From NCBI RefSeq assembly GCF_020497125.1, contig NC_059072.1:77507697-77571696 (forward strand): 64,000 nucleotides of DNA, in the 5' to 3' direction. How positions within the stretch are numbered: position 1 is the first letter of the stretch; each line of letters opens with the position of its first letter. This stretch comes from Mauremys mutica (lineage: Eukaryota; Chordata; Testudines; Geoemydidae). A program made the position numbers and the translations under genes. The notes beneath the pieces are model-generated. The model saw only the letters and a program-made list of their open reading frames with translations. It did no database searches and had not been told where the DNA came from. Of this stretch, positions 59,113 to 64,000 are shown piece after piece.

Positions 59113-59490
59113 GTAGGGTGACCCTATGTCCCCATTTTCCAGGGGCAGTCCCCAGATGGGCACTGTGTCCCTGGGCAAACAATGTTCTTGGAAGAGTCCC
59201 CGGTTCAGGAAACTCATCCCTTATTTTAAATTTTTTTCATTTGGTTGATAGTCTAATGCATAAATGCATTATACATTAGATGCACAATGCATTAGACAGA
59301 AAAATCCAAAACATTTCTATGCATAATTGTTTTGTATTTAGTGTATATGTGCAACTGTTAAAATATAAGCTGCTAAAAAAAATTTGCCCCTCTACACTCG
59401 GTAACTAACATTTTCAGTCTTGGCTACTTTCCTGTACTCCTACCCCTGTGTTTCTCCAGATTGGGTTTATAAAATATGGTCACCTGTTTA
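59113..59490. mobile_element. Decayed DNA transposon, 'TAGGGTGACC' termini
   Basis: The left end TAGGGTGACCCTATGTCCCC and right end AAAATATGGTCACCTG form an imperfect inverted pair of the 'TAGGGTGACCATA' kind known from amniote hAT-type MITEs. A second inverted pair inside, AATGCATAAATGCATT then GCACAATGCATTAGAC, is also present. The interior is otherwise AT-rich and non-coding. Confidence 0.5.
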
Positions 59491-60317
59491 GTGGGGCTCA
59501 GTACAGGCATAAGAGTCAATCCATGTGCAGTTTATTGCAGAATTGGGATCTTTTAATCTCTAGCCACAAAACACACCTAAGTTCTGTAAATATTAGATAT
59601 ATGTAGAAAATTTCAGCAGTGAAACAGACTGAACCATCCATTTTCTTGGATTTTCAAATGTAGGTATCAACTCACATTTTTCCACAAAAACAAAATGCAT
59701 TTTGGCAGCTGAAAAATTAAGTTACTTACTATATGCACTTACTATATGTAACAGCTGCCAACCCAAAGTTCCTAGAGTACCATACTCTACTACATATGCA
59801 ATTTAGTTGGTGATGTAAGCATGATTATATATATCACACTCACATATGAAAAACCCTTTACTCAACCACTGAAATACAACCAAAGGAGGTAACATGTGGC
59901 ATCTGTTTTAACAGTACATAGCTGTTATAACATTATCCCACAATTTAGGTCAGGTGATAAAGATTGAATCCTATATCCAACAGTAACCGCAAGGGAATTC
60001 AGTTTGATAATAGATAATTGCCTATTTTGGGATCTGTCCGGTGCATCAGGGCTACCATTCCTATATTTGCAAAAAAGTGTTCAAGATTCCGCAGTAAAAC
60101 CCATGCGCTCACATAGAAAGCATCTTATTTCCTCCATAATTATTATGGATCTTTAATGATCACTAATGGTCAGGACTTTGCATTCTATCTCCTGCCCCTT
60201 AACACAATGCTGAGATGTTCAGAGCTCATGAGGAAAAGTGCCATCTATTAAATCACTAATAACACTTCCTCTTTGCAGCCCACTAGGCCTGATTTTCTAC
60301 TTCCTTGAATGCTGTTT
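59491..60317. other. Non-coding, no feature seen
   Basis: AT-rich unique-looking sequence. No gene or repeat is recognised. Confidence 0.45.
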
Positions 60318-60742
60318 AGAGACACAAGGTGGGTGAAGTAATATCTTTTATTGGACCAACTTCTGTTGGTGAGAGAGAGAAGAGCTTTTGAGCCACACAG
60401 AGCTCATCTTTAGGTCTGGGAAAGGTACTCCCAGTTTCACAGCAAAAGTGGGGGTTAGTTGATTACAGTTATCTAATCCTCTCTTGTTTGTCCTATGGCT
60501 GCTATGGCCTTGAATGGTCCCTTACAAAATGTGCTATCTACTTATGCTAAACAATCTGTTTCACTTTGCATTTTGCTGTGAGGATGGGAGTACTTTCCCC
60601 AGACTCCGTGTTGCTTGAAAGCTTGTCTCTCTGTCTCATCAACTGAAGTTGGTCCAATAAAAATATTACCTCACCCATCTTGTCTCTCTAATATAAAGGG
60701 ACCAATATGGTTACTTACAACGGCACTGCATTGCAAACTTTT
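60318..60742. mobile_element. Inverted pair of Penelope-like element ends
   Basis: Two ~120-130-bp arms in opposite orientation (60318-60447 and 60571-60690) share, for example, TATTGGACCAACTTCTGTTG against CAACTGAAGTTGGTCCAATA, and GGTACTCCCAG against CTGGG-type partners near the inner edge. I recognise the arm as the 3' end of a reptile Penelope-like element. So two 5'-truncated copies lie head to head, with their 3' ends pointing outward. The right-hand copy continues to ACGGCACTGCATTGC at about 60742. No coding sequence remains. Confidence 0.75.
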
Positions 60743-61715
60743 TAGTCATTTAAACTTGTGCAAAGCCTGGGAAAACACTACCACCAGTGTGTCAAGTGAA
60801 TTTTGATTAGATAGCGTTTTCCCCATGTGTAACTGACTGCAAAAGGTACAGGACAATGGAGGCCAACTATGTTTTCTTTGTAACTCTCCCATAAAGTTAT
60901 TAATCATTCCAGCCATACTTAACTTGGGAGATTTGGCAAGATCACACAGTCTGAATGTCTCTTTGGCCTTGATTACAGTAAGCTAATGAAATGGTAAAAC
61001 TAGCATTTGAGACTGGGCTTGTCAAAGGAGTCTAAGGGAGTACAGTGCAAAACTCCAATGAAAGTCTTAGAGCAGTTAGGTTACAGGCAGATGCATTATA
61101 AATGGAGTAGTATCTTCCATTTTAATGTAATGCTGATTCTTGATATATATTTTCTTATAGTCAGGATTAAAGCTTCTTCTGAAAAGACTTGCCACCTAGA
61201 ATCTAATAATTACCATTTTGAAATAGATGAAAGCATCACATTAGGACTGACACCATCTGACACCATTTCATTCTTTAACTGTTATTGGAAAAGTAATCAT
61301 GCCCACCTTATGTAACTTGTGCACATCTGAATGATTGCAAGACAAGCAATCATTTGTATACTTAGTAATTCTGATACATTTCTAAGATTTTCCCCCCTTT
61401 TCTCTTGGTTAGTTATAAATAGTTCTTTTAGAGCAATCTGTAATAGCTATTCAAAAATCTGAAATGGAGAATTAATTTGCTAACAAAAAGAAATACTTTC
61501 TTGTTTCTTTTATACCACACTCCAGTCAAATTGGAATAATTTAGATTTAAATCCCTTCTTGTCTTTTAATCTTCTCTCTAAAAGTTGAGTAAGGAATTGC
61601 AAAGAAAGAATGAGACAATATTAAGAAACTTTAAATAACCAAAGGACATGAAGAGAAGAAAATCTTTAATTGCTTATACACCAGTGCTAGGCGCTTGAGT
61701 AATGAACAAGATGAA
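60743..61715. other. Non-coding, no gene seen
   Basis: The 102-residue plus frame at 61007-61315 has no domain and unbiased composition, so I do not call it a gene. Confidence 0.45.
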
Positions 61716-62198
61716 TGATGGGGTGATTCATATGATTGAAATGTTAAAATCAAAGGTGATTACCTATTTAGGAATGATTGAGTGGACAAAGGGGGAGTGG
61801 AGTGGCAAGAGATAATGCACAAGATGGAGTAGTAGTTAATGTCTGCTATAGACCTTCAAATTACACTACGGAACAGGATGACCACCTACTTACACATCTA
61901 TCTCTAATATGTAGGGGGGAAAGCTGCATGGACACGGGGGACATCAATTTGAATGACATATACTGAAGATCTCATTCTGTCAGTACTGAAATATCCTTGG
62001 AATTTCTAAACATTATAGGATGTCAATTTCCTAACTTAAAAAGTGTTGCATGCAACATGAGGGAATTCTATGTTAGACCGCAACTTGACAGAAAAGAGGA
62101 ACTGGTTACAGAACTAAAAAAAAATAATGGTAGCTTAGGCACATGATCATGACCTGATCACATTTATAATGTGCAAACAGAATAAAGTCCATGCCAGT

Positions 62199-62238
<40 letters not shown>

Positions 62239-62700
62239 TTTAGAAGTTCTAATTTCACTAAGCTGAAAACAATTATGAGCCAGATCATCTGGGAGTAAAA
62301 AAATAAATCAGGAAAATCTGAATGATAAGTGGGAATTGTTTAAAAACACTTTCCTAGTAATCCAAAATTCCACAATCAAAGCAGAAGGCTATATTGGTTT
62401 TAAATAACCTAACAACAACTTGGTTTCAGAGGAATTGAAGACAGCTATAAAATATAAACAAATGGAAGAAAGAGAAATTTGACGGATAATGACTATAACT
62501 TAGAAGATAGGAACTGTAGAAAATTGATAAGGGAAGCAAAGGGACATAAGGACAAATGTCTGTCCAGCAGCATAAAGGAAAATAAGGAAGGTTTTTATTA
62601 AGTATATTAGGAGCAAAAAAAATTCTAATAATGCTATTGGTCTATTACTAGGTAGGAAATGTTCTAGTGCTCATCTCTGTCTGGCAGTGAAATGGAAAGA
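61716..62700 (+). pseudogene. Decayed CR1-clade LINE ORF2 (endonuclease to pre-RT)
   Basis: On the plus strand, 61778-61966 reads VVNVCYRPSNYTTEQDD and then TGDINLNDIY. These are the 'YRPPN' and 'GDFNxPDxxW' blocks of the apurinic-like endonuclease of CR1-clade LINEs, which nicks target DNA. Further on, about 62510-62600 reads NCRKLIREAKGHKDKCLSSS and IKENKEGFY, matching the linker between the endonuclease and the RT. The RT itself is missing. Stops and frame changes are frequent. The order of blocks and the absence of introns support a LINE remnant of about 1 kb. A (CA)18 tract has expanded inside it at 62200-62236. Confidence 0.75.
62200..62236 (+). repeat. (AC)18 microsatellite
   Basis: An uninterrupted AC dinucleotide run inside the LINE remnant. 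Being pure, it is likely polymorphic. Confidence 0.97.
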
Positions 62701-62719
62701 AAACCAGATCCACAATAAA

Positions 62720-63607
62720 AACTTTAGGAGTACTTGTGGCACCTTAGAGACTAACACATTTATTTGAGCATAAGCTTTCGTGGGCTAAAACCCACTTCAT
62801 CTGATGCATGCAGTGGAAAATACAGTAGGAAGATATATATACATATACACAGAGAACATGAGACAATGGGTGTTACCATACACACTATAACAAGAGTGAT
62901 CAGTTAAGGTGAGCTATTATCAGCAGGAGAGAAAAAAAATCTTTTTGTAGTGGTAATCAAAATGGCCCATTTCCAGCAGTTGACAAGAAGATGTGAGGAA
63001 CCGTAGGGAGGGAAAATAAACATGGGAAAATAGTTTTACTTTGTGTAATGACCCATCCTCTCCCAGTCTTTATACAAGCCTAATTTAATGGTGTCCAATT
63101 TGCAAATTAATTCCAATTCAGCAGTCTCTCATTGGAGTCTGTTTTTGAAGCTTTTTTTTTTGTAATATTGTGACTTTTAGGTCTGTAATAGAGTGACCAG
63201 GGAGATTGAAGTGTTCTCCAACTGGTTTTTGAATGTTATAATTCTTGACGTCTGATTTGTGTCCATTTATTCTTTTACGTAGAGACTGTCTGGTTTGGCC
63301 AATGGCAGAGGGGCATTGCTGGCACATGATGGCATATACCACTTTGGTAGATGTGCAGGTGAACGAGCCCCAGATGGTGTGGCTGATGTGATTAGGTCCT
63401 GTGATGGTGTCCCCTGAATAGATATGTGGACAGAGTTGGCAATGGGCTTTGTTGCAAGGATAAGTTCCTGGGTTAGTGTTTTTGTTGTGTGGTTGCTGGT
63501 GAGTATTTGCTTCAGGTTTGGGGGTTGTCTGTAAGCAAGGACTGGCCTGTTTCCCAAGATCTGTGAGAGTGATGGCTGAAGGTGTAGAGATCTTGTAGGT
63601 GTTTGTC
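62720..63607 (-). mobile_element. Penelope-like element, 5'-truncated copy
   Basis: The 3' terminus is near 62720 (plus strand TTTAGGAGTACTTGTGGCAC, then CTTAGAGACTAACACATT, and AGCTTTCGTGGGCTAAAACC), which I recognise as the end of a turtle Penelope-like element. The minus strand codes for the C-terminal part of the protein. The RT domain is absent, so this copy was truncated at its 5' end on insertion. At 63589-63607 it meets a second copy in the opposite orientation. Confidence 0.88.
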
Positions 63608-63624
63608 TCTGTCTGAGGGGACAA
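63118..63624 (-). pseudogene. Penelope-like GIY-YIG endonuclease remnant
   Basis: A 168-residue minus frame. After a Cys-rich segment (YPCNKAHCQLCPHIYSG) comes the endonuclease signature: KVVYAIMCQQCPSAIGQTRQ, then SLRKRINGHKSD and PVGEHFNLPGHS. Family members have a Tyr just before Ile-Gly in the second half of the GIY-YIG motif. Here Ala stands directly before IGQT, so that catalytic-site Tyr is missing. Upstream, YRQPPNLKQIL (the 'RPPNLK' block that follows the RT) lies in another frame (63267-63764), so at least one frameshift separates it from the endonuclease. Non-functional. In intact elements this domain nicks the target before reverse transcription. Confidence 0.85.
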
Positions 63625-63638
63625 ACACCTACAAGATC
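63589..63638. repeat. 19-bp palindrome joining two PLE copies
   Basis: GATCTTGTAGGTGTTTGTC (63589-63607) and its exact complement GACAAACACCTACAAGATC (63620-63638) surround a 12-base spacer. The palindrome sits exactly where the coding orientation flips from minus to plus. Confidence 0.95.
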
Positions 63639-64000
63639 CCTATCAAGCGTTCCTACACATACAATACCCACCTGCTGAAGTGAAGAAACAGAGTGACAGA
63701 GCCAGAAGAGTATGAAGTCATCTACTACAGGACAGGTCCAACAAAGAAAGTAACAGAACGCCACTAGCCATCACCTTCAGCCCCCAACTAAAACCTCTCC
63801 AGTGCATCATCAAGGATCTACAACCTATCTTGAAGGACGATCCATCCAATAAAGACTGGGAATGGATGGGTATTTTGCAAAGTAAAACTATTTCCCCATG
63901 TGTATTTCCCACCCCCCTATGGTTCCTCACACTTTCTTGTCAACTGCTGGAAATGGGCCCTTTTGTTTACCACTACAAAAAGTTTTTTTTCTCTCCTACT
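63620..64000 (+). mobile_element. Second Penelope-like copy, opposite orientation
   Basis: Plus-strand translation gives DKHLQDPYQAFLHIQYPPAE and, further on, TPLAITFSPQLKPLQCIIKD. This is the post-RT part of the same protein family, interrupted by a stop. After about 63845 the coding region jumps straight to 3' non-coding sequence: 63850-64000 (ATAAAGACTGGGAATGGATG...TGTCAACTGCTGGAAATGGG) is the reverse complement of 62925-63075 with modest divergence. The GIY-YIG domain is thus deleted in this copy. It runs off the window edge. Confidence 0.85.

Overview
This 64 kb window looks like gene-poor, AT-rich intergenic or intronic DNA from a reptile, most probably a turtle (a crocodilian is the main alternative). 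That call rests on the repeat community: a tRNA-headed SINE with a CR1-like tail at 26.6 kb, CR1-clade LINE pieces, two Penelope-like element (PLE) families, and hAT and PIF/Harbinger-type MITEs. I find no host protein-coding exon, tRNA, rRNA or CRISPR that I can defend. The only long open reading frames belong to a Ty3/gypsy retrotransposon.

Layout. 0-9 kb: mostly unique sequence, with an intact GC-rich hAT MITE (2232-2581, perfect 8-bp target duplication) and a solo retroviral-type LTR (6656-7450, perfect 5-bp target duplication). 9-18 kb: a CR1 3' end, an antisense LINE reverse-transcriptase relic, and two more hAT MITEs (14232-14409 and 17583-17917). 18-29 kb: almost repeat-free apart from a SINE, a CR1 tail and small palindromic repeats. 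29.7-32.1 kb: a nest of inverted repeats, with two 186-bp arms about 99% identical in opposite orientation enclosing a SINE-head palindrome, a hairpin-rich Harbinger-type MITE and an inverted microsatellite, and ending in a 17-bp foldback and a 21-bp tandem repeat. 32.8-41.9 kb: an old antisense LINE, two MITEs and otherwise unique DNA.

42.1-46.7 kb: a 4,616-bp Ty3/gypsy element on the minus strand with two 193-bp LTRs (3 differences), a GTAGC target duplication, a primer-binding site matching tRNA-Ser, a polypurine tract, and gag (two zinc knuckles), protease, reverse transcriptase, RNase H and integrase. Two one-base frame breaks, both at short A runs, split the coding region. 47-60 kb: a MITE cluster, two related C-rich repeats and ancient SINE/LINE tails. 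60-64 kb: a PLE inverted pair, a decayed CR1-clade LINE ORF2, and a second PLE inverted pair running off the window.

The most interesting structures are the young 186-bp inverted duplication with its nested foldbacks, the nearly intact Ty3/gypsy element, and the repeated head-to-head arrangement of the two PLE insertions. Family names come from recalled consensus features and visible motifs; no database search was possible.
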